Below are positions 34,719 to 42,461 of a stretch of 64,000 bases of DNA, piece by piece (position 1 is the first letter of the stretch; every line of letters begins with the position of its first letter). The stretch lies in NCBI RefSeq assembly GCF_020564355.1, contig NZ_JAJCRR010000002.1, positions 310,001 through 374,000 on the forward strand, read 5' to 3'. The position numbers were made by a program, and so were the translations under genes. The stretch comes from Lachnospira pectinoschiza. Its GTDB lineage: Bacteria > Bacillota > Clostridia > Lachnospirales > Lachnospiraceae. The notes under the pieces were generated by a model. The model was not told the origin of the DNA. It did no database searches and worked only from the letters and a program-made list of their open reading frames with translations.

Positions 34719-35294
34719 ATGAGAGGAAAAGGAAAATCAGGAGCTACAACAGCAGCAAAAGAAAATGCAGTAAATACAGTTGCAAAGAAGGCAGAATCAA
34801 CTATTGAAGCAGTGGCTGAAAAGGCAAAAGAAGCTGTAAAGAAAGTAGAAGTTAAAGAAGAAGCTGTTAAAGAAACACTTGCAGAAACAAAAGCTGAGGT
34901 AAAGGCAGAAATGAAAGCAGTAGAAAAAGCAGCAGAGCCTGCAACAGCGGTAACAGCAGCAGAAGCTGCACCTGCAAAGAAGACGGCGGCAAGAAAGACA
35001 GCTGCGAAAAAGACAGAAACAAAGCCTGCTGAAAAGAAAGCAGCTGCAGTTAAGAAAACTGTGAAAAAAGCAGTAACAAGAAAGACAGCTGCAAAGAGTG
35101 AACCGTCTACGGAAGTATTTATCCAGTATCATGGTAAGCAGATTGATGAAAAGGCATTACTTGAAAGAGTTATGCAGGACTGCGGTGAGGATAAGATTTC
35201 AGTGGAAGATTTAAAGCTTTATGTAAAGCCGGAAGATAACGCTTGCTATTATGTTGCAAACGGTAATGTGGCAGGTAAAGTAGATTTATACTAA
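34719..35294 (+). CDS. Lys/Ala-rich protein with DUF6465-like C-terminus
   Basis: 191 residues. The first 130 are a low-complexity Ala/Lys/Glu run; the part around 85-130 has histone H1-like repeats (KKTAARKTAAKKTETKPAEK, then KKTVKKAVTRKTAAK). The last 60 residues form a compact domain (EVFIQYHGKQIDEKALLER ... LYVKPEDNACYYVANG) that I recall as DUF6465 of Lachnospiraceae. A nucleic-acid or nucleoid role is inferred from the basic repeats. ATG 34719 follows GAGGAGG; 34692 lacks a site. Confidence 0.8.
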   Translation: MRGKGKSGATTAAKENAVNTVAKKAESTIEAVAEKAKEAVKKVEVKEEAVKETLAETKAEVKAEMKAVEKAAEPATAVTAAEAAPAKKTAARKTAAKKTETKPAEKKAAAVKKTVKKAVTRKTAAKSEPSTEVFIQYHGKQIDEKALLERVMQDCGEDKISVEDLKLYVKPEDNACYYVANGNVAGKVDLY

Positions 35295-35316
35295 AATTAC
35301 TTTATATAGTCAGAAC

Positions 35317-35364
35317 AGAGCTGTTGCGCGAAAACGTTGATTTTCGTGTGGCAGCTCTTTATTT
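35317..35364 (+). terminator. Hairpin terminator or attenuator before the CarD-like gene
   Basis: AGAGCTG (35317-35323) and CAGCTCT (35352-35358) with further pairing GCGAAAA/TTTTCGT inside, followed by TTATTT. It may end the preceding gene or attenuate the next. Confidence 0.7.
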
Positions 35365-35389
35365 CAATCAGATAAAGGAGAGAGGATGT

Positions 35390-35887
35390 ATGTTTGAAGT
35401 TGGCGACAGAGTATTTTACGGTGTTGTGGGCGTGTGTGAAGTAGAAGACATTGCAGCACCGCCGATTAAAGGTATTGACGGAAAGTATTATTATTTACAG
35501 CCGGTTTATGATGATAAAGGCATCATCTACTCTCCTGTGGACAGTAAGAAAGTGTCTATGCGGACTATTATCACAAAAGAGGAGGCACAGACATTTTTAG
35601 AGCGTGCCAGAAACTGTAAAAGTGATGAACTGCTTAATCAGAAGATTACACCGAACCAGTATGATGAAATGGTAAAATCCCAGGATACGGAAAAGTTGAT
35701 GCACCTGGTACGTTTTTTATATGATATAAAAAACGAACGTGCAAAGGAGCTGCGCAAAATGAAGTCGGCAGACGGCAGAATGTTAGTAACGGCAAGAAAA
35801 CTGCTTTACGGTGAACTGGCTGTTGCACTGGGAAAAGATTACAGTGAAATGTCAGATTTACTTGATCAATATCTTGGACAGAATTAA
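35390..35887 (+). CDS. CarD-like transcriptional regulator
   Basis: 165 residues. The N-terminal CarD/TRCF RNA-polymerase interaction domain reads FEVGDRVFYGVVGVCEVEDI (first 20 residues, split here as FEVGDRVFYG and VVGVCEVEDI) and YYYLQPVYDDKGIIYSPVDS; a helical C-terminal domain follows. CarD proteins bind RNAP beta and stabilise promoter opening. ATG 35390 follows AAGGAGAGAGG; the ATG at 35386 runs into a stop. Confidence 0.88.
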   Translation: MFEVGDRVFYGVVGVCEVEDIAAPPIKGIDGKYYYLQPVYDDKGIIYSPVDSKKVSMRTIITKEEAQTFLERARNCKSDELLNQKITPNQYDEMVKSQDTEKLMHLVRFLYDIKNERAKELRKMKSADGRMLVTARKLLYGELAVALGKDYSEMSDLLDQYLGQN

Positions 35888-35974
35888 TAAATCCGTACAA
35901 TAAAAATGTTACAAAAAATATAGAAATAACCGCATACAGTTTTTCATAGATATAAATCAGACAGGATTGATTAT

Positions 35975-36032
35975 CGCAGAACTGAATAAATTCAGTTCGC
36001 GATTCCTCCAGCATTAGAATGCCTGCGGAATG
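35975..36032 (+). repeat. Two adjacent hairpins before the deacetylase gene
   Basis: CGC-A-GAACTGAA (35975-35986) pairs with TTCAGTTC-GCG (35991-36001). Next, ATTCC-TCCA-GCATT (36002-36015) pairs with AATGC-CTGC-GGAAT (36018-36031) as a nested symmetrical hairpin that ends at the ribosome binding site. The right half of the second hairpin is the repeat also found at 30437-30457. No T run, so not a clear terminator. Confidence 0.55.
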
Positions 36033-36041
36033 GGGATTGGT

Positions 36042-36728
36042 ATGAAGAAAAAACTGATGCGGCGTTTTTGTATTTGGGGCGTATATTGTCTGTGTGTCCT
36101 GCTGATGCTGATTGTCAGCGGTGTAGGCGGCAAGGCAGAGCAGACGGCGGCGATTTCTGCAAATGACTGTTATGAGAACAGGATTGCAATTACATTTGAC
36201 GATGGACCGGGTAAAGGCACAACGGAAAAGTTATTAGACGGACTAAAGGAACGTGGCGTAAAAGCGACGTTTTTTTTAGTTGGTGAAAAAATTGAAGACA
36301 ACCGTGAACTGGTGGAAAGAATGTATGCGGAGGGGCATCTGATTGGCAATCATACATTTACCCATGTACAGCTTAGTAAGGTGGACGGAAAGCAGGCGCT
36401 GGAGGAAATTGTGAAGACCAATACACTGATTGAAGAAATTACAGGCGAACCTGTCCGATATATCCGTCCGCCATACGGTTCGTATTCCAACAGTCTTTTA
36501 ATGCAGATTAATATGACACCGGTTTTGTGGAGCGTAGACCCCGAAGACTGGAATACGGATAATACAGGGCAGGTTGTAAAGTCTGTTGTCGCAAATGTAA
36601 AATGCGGTGATATTATTTTACTGCATGATATTTATGATTCATCGGTGGCGGCGGCGTTGGAAATTGTGGACGAATTAAAAGCGAAGGGATTCATTTTTGT
36701 TACCGTGGATCAATTACTGCTTGATTAA
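36042..36728 (+). CDS. Polysaccharide deacetylase (NodB domain), membrane-anchored
   Basis: 228 residues. N-terminal basic and hydrophobic segment (about 1-30) is a signal peptide or anchor. The NodB motifs are in order: MT1 ITFDDGPG (about 50-57, catalytic and metal Asp), MT2 HTFTH (about 106-110, two metal His), MT3 RPPYGSYS (about 147-154), MT4 VDPEDW (about 170-175) and MT5 ILLHD (about 197-201). Likely acts on peptidoglycan or a surface glycan outside the cell. Start ATG 36042 after TGGGGATTGGT. Confidence 0.92.
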   Translation: MKKKLMRRFCIWGVYCLCVLLMLIVSGVGGKAEQTAAISANDCYENRIAITFDDGPGKGTTEKLLDGLKERGVKATFFLVGEKIEDNRELVERMYAEGHLIGNHTFTHVQLSKVDGKQALEEIVKTNTLIEEITGEPVRYIRPPYGSYSNSLLMQINMTPVLWSVDPEDWNTDNTGQVVKSVVANVKCGDIILLHDIYDSSVAAALEIVDELKAKGFIFVTVDQLLLD

Positions 36729-36826
36729 TTGTACGAAAGCGTGTACACTGGGGTTAAATTTGAGAGGAAGATTGAAGGAAGATAAGAAAATGAGAGAATA
36801 AGAAAATGAGAAACGGAGGGATTACG

Positions 36827-37819
36827 ATGAAGTGGGGTATTATGGCAACAGGCAGTATTGCACAGAAATTTGCGTCAACCGTGAATCGTATGACAGACGA
36901 AGGAGAAATCTTACAGGCAGTGGCTTCCAGAACAAAGGAATCTGCGGAAAATTTTGCAAGACAGCACCGGATTCCGGAGGTATTTGATTCATACAAGGCT
37001 ATGGCGGAGTCCGACAGTGTCGATGTGATTTACATTGCAACACCCAACAATATGCATTATGAAAATGTAAAAATGTGTCTTCTGGCAGGAAAACACGTTC
37101 TTTGCGAAAAGCCGTTTACAACCAGTGCGGCACAGGCGCAGGAACTCTATGCGCTGGCAGAGGAAAAAGGTCTGTTTTTAATGGAAGGTTTCTGGATTCG
37201 TTTTCTTCCGGTTTTACAGAAAATGCAGGAACTCATCAAGGAGGGAAAGTTAGGAGAAATCCGCTATATCCGTTCCGAATATGGATTTGTTGCAAAAGGG
37301 GACAGAAAAGTGCGCAAGTTTAATCCGCAGCTTGGCGGTGGCGCCTTGTTAGATATCGGTATCTATAACCTCGGTTTTTTAAATATGATTATGGGAAAGA
37401 ATCCCGATTCATTTACCAGCGACGTCCATATGACAGACGTTGGCACAGATGATTTCAGCGTGATTCATCTGCATTATTCGCAGGAGAATGGACAGGGAGC
37501 AGAAGCGGTTGTCACAACGGCAATCGGGCTGGATATCCAGCGGAAAGCCGCAGTTATCGGTACAAAGGGCAGTATTTATCTGGACGATTTTCAAAAGGCG
37601 GAAACAATGACGGTTTCTTTATCGGACGGAGAAGAATATGAAATTGAAATTCCGTTTGAAATCAACGGCTTTGAGTACCAGATAAGAGAAGCTTCCAACT
37701 GTATCAGAGAGGGCAGAACCCACAGCGGTATCTACACACCGCAGATGTCCTTGCAGACGTTGTCATTGATTGATGATATCCGTGCAGGCTGGAATATGAA
37801 ATTTCCATTTGAAAAATAA
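36827..37819 (+). CDS. Gfo/Idh/MocA family oxidoreductase
   Basis: 330 residues, NAD(P)-dependent. N-terminal Rossmann loop WGIMATGSIAQKFA (3-16), DVIYIATPNNMHYEN, and the family's Lys motif CEKPFTTS (about 90-97); the C-terminal domain contains GGGALLDIGIYNLG (about 168-181) with the usual Asp and a His-like position replaced by Tyr. Substrate is probably a sugar or polyol (resembles trans-1,2-dihydrobenzene-1,2-diol dehydrogenase-type members). ATG 36827 follows GGAGGG; 36806 is less likely. Confidence 0.9.
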   Translation: MKWGIMATGSIAQKFASTVNRMTDEGEILQAVASRTKESAENFARQHRIPEVFDSYKAMAESDSVDVIYIATPNNMHYENVKMCLLAGKHVLCEKPFTTSAAQAQELYALAEEKGLFLMEGFWIRFLPVLQKMQELIKEGKLGEIRYIRSEYGFVAKGDRKVRKFNPQLGGGALLDIGIYNLGFLNMIMGKNPDSFTSDVHMTDVGTDDFSVIHLHYSQENGQGAEAVVTTAIGLDIQRKAAVIGTKGSIYLDDFQKAETMTVSLSDGEEYEIEIPFEINGFEYQIREASNCIREGRTHSGIYTPQMSLQTLSLIDDIRAGWNMKFPFEK

Positions 37820-37869
37820 AATACAGTAAAAATAAAATATAAATTAAATATAGCAAAATAAAATATAGT

Positions 37870-37950
37870 AAAAGCCTGAAATCACAGGGGTTATGTTATG
37901 TATGCGGAGTTGGAATACATGGCGGCACGGGTGGTTTCAGGCTTTTATTT
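37870..37950 (+). terminator. Long-loop terminator
   Basis: AAAAGCCTGAAATCAC (37870-37885) pairs with GTGGTTTCAGGCTTTT (37931-37946) around a 45-base loop, followed by ATTTTAG. The A/T-symmetrical ends allow use from both sides, suiting the convergent gene at 38010. It follows an imperfect AT-rich tandem repeat (AAAATAAAATATAGTA-like units, about 37816-37870). Confidence 0.75.
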
Positions 37951-38009
37951 TAGCATTTTACCGGAAATGAAAATGGCATTTTATCAGAAGTAAAAATTTG
38001 TCGGACAGA

Positions 38010-38723
38010 TTAAGATAGAATATCTGCATTTACATCATCCGGTACAGACTGTAGTATAAAGTGATTTTTATTTGTGGTAAGCAGTCCCTGCTTTTGCAGG
38101 CGCGACAGCTCCGCGGACATGGCAGCACGTTCCACGCACAGATAGTCGGCAAGCTGCTGGCGGTCATAAGGAATATCAAAGGAAAGACTGCCCTGCCGCT
38201 GGGCTTCGGCAGACAGGTAGGAAAGCAGTTTTTCTTTTGTTGTGCGCTTGCTCATATGTGTGATTTTCTCATTAAACAGTAAAAGCTTTTTGGCAAGAAC
38301 AGAAATCAGGTTCTGGATTAAATGTGTGTGATGTTCGCAGGCAGACGGGCAGACCCCTAAAATGCGGTGAATATCTAAGTACAGCAGGGAACAGTCTTTC
38401 GTTACTACGACACTGATATTTAATGCAGTACCGTTGGAAGCGGCAAAGGGTTCGGCAAAGGTCTGTCCCGGAAGAATCTGCGCCATGATATTTCTGTGTC
38501 CCCATACATCTTCCTGAATTACAATCGCACTTCCCGATAACAGCAGTCCCATAGTTGATGTCATATCTCCGGCACGTAAAAGGTAGCTGTCTTTTTCTTT
38601 ATCGCTTACAAAAGCCCCCATACAGTGTAATACAGATAATATTTCTGAATCGGACATGCCCGAAAAAATAGAAGCTGTCCTAAGAATCGGTAAAAATTGT
38701 TCTAAATTGTCAGTAGTGTTCAT
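38010..38723 (-). CDS. Crp/Fnr family transcriptional regulator (HcpR-like)
   Basis: 237 residues. The N-terminal cyclic-nucleotide-type beta roll (about 20-140; LLRAGDMTSTMGLLLSGSA) has no Fnr-type N-terminal Cys cluster. The C-terminal winged helix shows DRQQLADYLCVERAAMSAELSRLQ (split: DRQQLADYLCVERAA and MSAELSRLQKQG), the helix-turn-helix. Divergently transcribed from the ferredoxin-hcp pair, with a palindrome between, so it very likely controls them and may sense NO or nitrite. Start MNTTDNLEQF (38723) has GGAG at 6 bases. Confidence 0.85.
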   Translation of the reverse strand: MNTTDNLEQFLPILRTASIFSGMSDSEILSVLHCMGAFVSDKEKDSYLLRAGDMTSTMGLLLSGSAIVIQEDVWGHRNIMAQILPGQTFAEPFAASNGTALNISVVVTKDCSLLYLDIHRILGVCPSACEHHTHLIQNLISVLAKKLLLFNEKITHMSKRTTKEKLLSYLSAEAQRQGSLSFDIPYDRQQLADYLCVERAAMSAELSRLQKQGLLTTNKNHFILQSVPDDVNADILS

Positions 38724-38830
38724 ATGAATCTCCATTTCTGAGCGACTTGTTGCTAATTTCCATTCCGTAGGTGATAATTTCAAAGGTAATTGATTGTTGT
38801 CAAAGTAATTTTTTTATATTATTTTTACTT

Positions 38831-38868
38831 TGTTTGAAATCAAACATACTTGTTTGAATTATTATAAT
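38831..38868 (+). promoter_or_regulatory. Palindromic operator and -10 of the ferredoxin-hcp unit
   Basis: TGTTTGA-AA-TCAAACA (38831-38846) is a perfect 7-bp palindrome; a consensus -10 TATAAT is at 38863-38868 with no good -35 at the usual distance. The palindrome centre is about 37-41 bases before the expected start of transcription, the place where Crp/Fnr proteins activate as class II factors. Confidence 0.65.
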
Positions 38869-38958
38869 AAAATCATCACAGAAACGCAAGAGCGGCTGTG
38901 CAATAAAAATAGTATAGCCGTTCATCAACAATAAAAACACTCAGAAAGGATTGTTGAA

Positions 38959-39789
38959 ATGAAAAGAAGAATTATCACGATAGATGAAGAAAAATGTAAC
39001 GGATGTGGTGCTTGTGCCAATGCGTGCCACGAAGGTGCAATCGGAATGGTAAACGGTAAGGCAAAACTGATGCGTGACGATTACTGTGACGGACTGGGTG
39101 ATTGTCTTCCTGCCTGTCCGACAGGGGCAATTACATTTGTAGAACGCGAAGCGGCGGCTTATGATGAGCAGGCAGTTCTGGAAAATAAAAGAAAGAAAAT
39201 GCAGGCACAGGGGCAGTCCGGCACACAGATGCCACTTCATGCAGGCTGTCCGGGTACGCAGATGCGCCGTATGCACCATGCGGAAAATAACAGTGCGGCA
39301 GGACAAGGCAGTATAGCTGGGCTGAATAATAACGCGGGTCAAAACGGTGTAATGGGAATGAATAATATCGCAGGTCAAAGCAGTGGTACAGAACCGGCAA
39401 ATGCAGCATCGTTTTCGCCGGTGTCACAGCTTTCACAGTGGCCGGTTCAGATTAAACTGGTGCCGGTAAATGCACCGTATTTTGACGGCGCAAAGCTGCT
39501 GATTGCGGCAGACTGTACGGCATATGCTTATGCAGGCTTCCATGAAAAATTTATCAAAAATCATATCACGCTGATTGGTTGTCCGAAGCTTGATGATGTT
39601 GACTATTCGGAGAAACTGACACAGATTATTGCCAATAACAATATCAAGAGCATTACGATTGTCCGCATGGAAGTGCCTTGCTGTGGCGGCATTGAATACG
39701 CTGTGAAAAAGGCCATTCAGGACAGCGGAAAGTTCCTGCCATGGCAGTGCTATACGATTTCGATTGACGGAAATATTATTGATGAATAA
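38959..39789 (+). CDS. Ferredoxin-type 4Fe-4S protein associated with hcp
   Basis: 276 residues. N-terminal two-cluster ferredoxin: CNGCGACANACHEGAI (14-29) is standard; the second site is CDGLGDCLPACP, i.e. a C-x5-C-x3-C-P variant. A low-complexity Gly/Asn/Gln linker follows (about 114-145; imperfect units such as IAGLNNNAGQN and MGMNNIAGQS). The C-terminal domain has further Cys (AADCTAYAYAGFHEKF, IGCPKLDDVDY, EVPCCGG). Probably the electron donor of the hybrid cluster protein encoded 23 bases later. Confidence 0.88.
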   Translation: MKRRIITIDEEKCNGCGACANACHEGAIGMVNGKAKLMRDDYCDGLGDCLPACPTGAITFVEREAAAYDEQAVLENKRKKMQAQGQSGTQMPLHAGCPGTQMRRMHHAENNSAAGQGSIAGLNNNAGQNGVMGMNNIAGQSSGTEPANAASFSPVSQLSQWPVQIKLVPVNAPYFDGAKLLIAADCTAYAYAGFHEKFIKNHITLIGCPKLDDVDYSEKLTQIIANNNIKSITIVRMEVPCCGGIEYAVKKAIQDSGKFLPWQCYTISIDGNIIDE

Positions 39790-39812
39790 GAATTGCGGAA
39801 TGGAGAAAAGTG

Positions 39813-41405
39813 ATGGAAAATAAAATGTTTTGTTATCAGTGTGAACAGACGGCAGGGTGTACAGGCTGTACACAGTCAGGTGTCTGCGGAAAATCAGCAG
39901 ATACAGCCAGATTACAGGATGAGCTGACCGGTGCGTTAATCGGTCTTGCGCGTGCAACGGAGAGTAATCCGGCAACACAAAATACGTATCAGACAATTAT
40001 CGAAGGACTTTTTACAACAATTACTAATGTAAGTTTTGACGATGATGCCATTATCAGGCAGATTGAAAAGACCCATGCGGCAAAGGAAGAACTGGTGCCG
40101 GGCTGCGGAAGCTGTGGTGCGCCTTGCGGCAAGACAGAAGATTATGATATGCAGCAGCTTTGGAATGACAATGAAGACATTCGTTCTTTGAAATCGCTGA
40201 TTTTATTCGGACTGCGCGGCATGGCGGCATATGCTTATCATGCGCAGATGCTTGGATATCAAGATGATGAAGTGAATGACTTTTTCTGTGAAGGACTGTT
40301 TAAAGTCGGTTATGAAAATACAATGGAAGAACTGCTCCCAACCGTATTAAAGGTCGGAGAAATTAATTTAAAATGTATGGCACTACTTGATAAAGCCAAT
40401 ACAGAAAGCTATGGAACACCGACACCGGCAGTCGTACCGCTGACCGTGGAAAAAGGACCGTTTATCGTTGTCACAGGTCATGATTTAAAAGACCTAGAAC
40501 TGCTGTTAGAGCAGACAAAGGATAAGGGAATCAACATTTATACACACGGAGAAATGCTTCCGGCGCATGCTTATCCGAAGCTGAAAAAGTATCCGCATTT
40601 AAAAGGAAACTTCGGTACGGCATGGCAGAACCAGCAGAAGGAATTTGCAAATCTTCCGGCGCCGGTTTTATTTACAACAAACTGTCTGATGCCGCCAAAG
40701 GCAAGCTACGCAGACCGCGTGTTTACAACAGAAGTTGTGGCATTTCCAGATACCGTTCATATCGGGGAAGACAAGGACTTCACGCCGGTTATTGAAAAGG
40801 CACTGGAGCTTGGCGGATTTGCGGAAGATACGGAGTTTACCGGAATCAATGGCGGAAATAAGGTACAGACCGGTTTTGGACACGGCACGATTTTATCTGT
40901 AGCGGATAAGGTTGTGGAAGCCGTAAAGGCGGGCGATATCAGCCATTTCTTCTTAGTAGCGGGCTGTGATGGCGCAAGACCGGGCAGAAATTATTATACG
41001 GAATTTGTAAAACAGACCCCGAAGGACAGTATTATTTTAACACTTGCCTGCGGCAAGTATCGTTTTAATGACCTTGACCTCGGAGAAATCGGCGGACTGC
41101 CAAGAATTATGGATATGGGACAGTGTAATGATGCGTATGGCGCAATTCAGGTGGCAGTTGCCCTCGCAGATGCGTTCGGCTGCGGCGTCAATGACTTACC
41201 GTTATCTTTCGTACTGTCATGGTACGAGCAGAAAGCGGTCTGCATTTTACTGACACTTCTGCACTTAGGCATTAAAAATATCCGTTTGGGTCCGTCTTTA
41301 CCGGCGTTCCTCTCACCGAATATTTTAAATTTCCTCGTAGAAAATTACGGCATTGCGCCGATTACAACACCGGAGGAAGATTTAAAGGCACTGCTGGGAA
41401 AGTAA
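39813..41405 (+). CDS. hcp: Hybrid cluster protein (hydroxylamine reductase)
   Basis: 530 residues. N-terminal cluster motif CYQCEQTAGCTGCTQSGVCG (7-26) has the Cys spacing of anaerobe Hcp proteins. Ligands of the hybrid 4Fe-2S-2O cluster lie in THGEMLPAHAYPKL (His and Glu, about 248-261), NCLMPP (about 290-295), AGCDG (about 391-395), LACGKYRF (about 412-419) and the last block near GQCND. Hcp reduces NO and hydroxylamine in the cytoplasm. ATG 39813 has GGAG at 8 bases. Second gene of the Crp/Fnr-controlled unit. Confidence 0.97.
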   Translation: MENKMFCYQCEQTAGCTGCTQSGVCGKSADTARLQDELTGALIGLARATESNPATQNTYQTIIEGLFTTITNVSFDDDAIIRQIEKTHAAKEELVPGCGSCGAPCGKTEDYDMQQLWNDNEDIRSLKSLILFGLRGMAAYAYHAQMLGYQDDEVNDFFCEGLFKVGYENTMEELLPTVLKVGEINLKCMALLDKANTESYGTPTPAVVPLTVEKGPFIVVTGHDLKDLELLLEQTKDKGINIYTHGEMLPAHAYPKLKKYPHLKGNFGTAWQNQQKEFANLPAPVLFTTNCLMPPKASYADRVFTTEVVAFPDTVHIGEDKDFTPVIEKALELGGFAEDTEFTGINGGNKVQTGFGHGTILSVADKVVEAVKAGDISHFFLVAGCDGARPGRNYYTEFVKQTPKDSIILTLACGKYRFNDLDLGEIGGLPRIMDMGQCNDAYGAIQVAVALADAFGCGVNDLPLSFVLSWYEQKAVCILLTLLHLGIKNIRLGPSLPAFLSPNILNFLVENYGIAPITTPEEDLKALLGK

Positions 41406-41494
41406 GAGCTGTTGTACAAGATATAAAAATTAAGATACTGTTTCGTTAGATAAGACTGCCTGAAAGTGGTGGCTGGATAATAAAATGAAATGAT

Positions 41495-41542
41495 AAGGCA
41501 TCGGACAGACTGCAAGCGCGGGCTGGACGGTGCCTTGTTTTG
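41495..41542 (+). terminator. Terminator after hcp
   Basis: AAGGCATCG (41495-41503) and CGGTGCCTT (41528-41536) pair with one wobble; GTTTTGC follows. Moderate strength. Confidence 0.6.
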
Positions 41543-41660
41543 CTGTATGAACAAATTTGACAAATGACAGGGAGGGGAGGATAAATTGCGGTTTGGGAAA
41601 GGATTTGATATAATAAAAATAATTGTAAATAGCAGAATTATATGGAATTAGGAGAATGAT

Positions 41661-41930
41661 ATGGATTATGCCGTTTTGAGTAAAGACAAAGACTTTATAA
41701 TTTTTAAATATGGAAACCGGATTATACGGTTTAAAGCACCATATTCATTAGAATATTTTACAGCGGTAAAAGAATGGGAAGACGGGTATCTGGTTGTGCT
41801 GGCGAAATATGCACATAATAGCGAAAGCGAAGAAGAATATATCGACCTTGTTCCGATATTGGAAAATCTTTATATTTCACCACAGGAATTTTTAAAGCCG
41901 ATTAAGGAGGTAAAGCTAGAAAATGATTAA
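41661..41930 (+). CDS. Hypothetical protein, first of three overlapping small genes
   Basis: 89 residues, mixed alpha/beta, acidic (FIIFKYGNRIIRFKAPYSLE; YLVVLAKY; then EEEYIDLVPIL). No motif recognised. A weak GGAG site precedes the ATG. Overlaps the next gene by eight bases, which overlaps the third by one, so the three are translated together. Similar compact sets often carry DUF2442/DUF4160-type pairs, but this protein was not identified as DUF2442. Confidence 0.65.
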   Translation: MDYAVLSKDKDFIIFKYGNRIIRFKAPYSLEYFTAVKEWEDGYLVVLAKYAHNSESEEEYIDLVPILENLYISPQEFLKPIKEVKLEND

Positions 41931-42147
41931 TATTAAAGAAATTGCAGATGAAGCGGATTTGATTGTAAATGGATATGCATTTAAAAAATGTGACTTGGGT
42001 TATCGGGTTTTGAATTTGGATTGTCCGGAACATGCGATTGTGATTTCACAAGAAGGCGAAACGCTAGAAACAACAATGGATGATATAGAAATTCAAATTG
42101 TAAAGGATTATTTTGTGAAAAATAAAAAATATATGGAGGAGGATTAA
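41923..42147 (+). CDS. Hypothetical protein, second of three overlapping small genes
   Basis: 74 residues; block GYAFKKCDLGYRVLNLDCPEH followed by an acidic amphipathic C-terminal helix (DDIEIQIVKDYF). Function unknown. AGGAGG lies 12 bases before the ATG, inside the upstream gene. Confidence 0.65.
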   Translation: MINIKEIADEADLIVNGYAFKKCDLGYRVLNLDCPEHAIVISQEGETLETTMDDIEIQIVKDYFVKNKKYMEED

Positions 42148-42425
42148 TGCCAAAATATTACGAATTTAAAGTCGCAGGATATTATTTGTATTTTACATCA
42201 TTTTGTACGGTAGAATGTATGCATGTTCATGCAAGCGACAGAAAATTAACAGAATCAGGTTCGGCAAAATTTTTTGTAAAAGATAATGGTGACACGGTTT
42301 TGCAGAACCGAGGAGTGCTTAATGATAGAGAAATATTGAAAATACAGCAATTTATTAAGGATAATTATAAAGATATGTATATTCGTTGGGCAAAGTATAG
42401 TAATAATGGGTTTTATGAAAAATAA
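42147..42425 (+). CDS. DUF4160-like small protein
   Basis: 92 residues. The order FTSFCTVECMHVHASD, then SAKFFVKDNGDTVLQNRGVLNDREILKI (split: SAKFFVKDNGDTVL, RGVLNDREILKIQQFI) and NYKDMYIRWAKY resembles DUF4160 (a His-x-His block, an A-K-F strand, then an N-RGL-x-E-L helix). DUF4160 proteins usually sit next to DUF2442 in toxin-antitoxin-like pairs. Role unknown; recognition is by pattern only. Starts on the stop codon of the previous gene. Confidence 0.65.
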   Translation: MPKYYEFKVAGYYLYFTSFCTVECMHVHASDRKLTESGSAKFFVKDNGDTVLQNRGVLNDREILKIQQFIKDNYKDMYIRWAKYSNNGFYEK

Positions 42426-42461
42426 GATTCAATATGGACAGCGTAGAAAAGAGGGGATAAG

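Noticed and set aside
34797..35132. Minus-strand Cys- and Phe-rich open frame of 111 residues
   Set aside because: It is the antisense of the Lys/Ala-rich repeat gene; the odd composition comes from reading AAG/GCA repeats backwards. No start signal.
37816..37870. AT-rich tandem repeat (AAAATAAAATATAGTA-like)
   Set aside because: Short, imperfect and next to a terminator; no spacer structure, so not CRISPR and probably slippage-prone filler.
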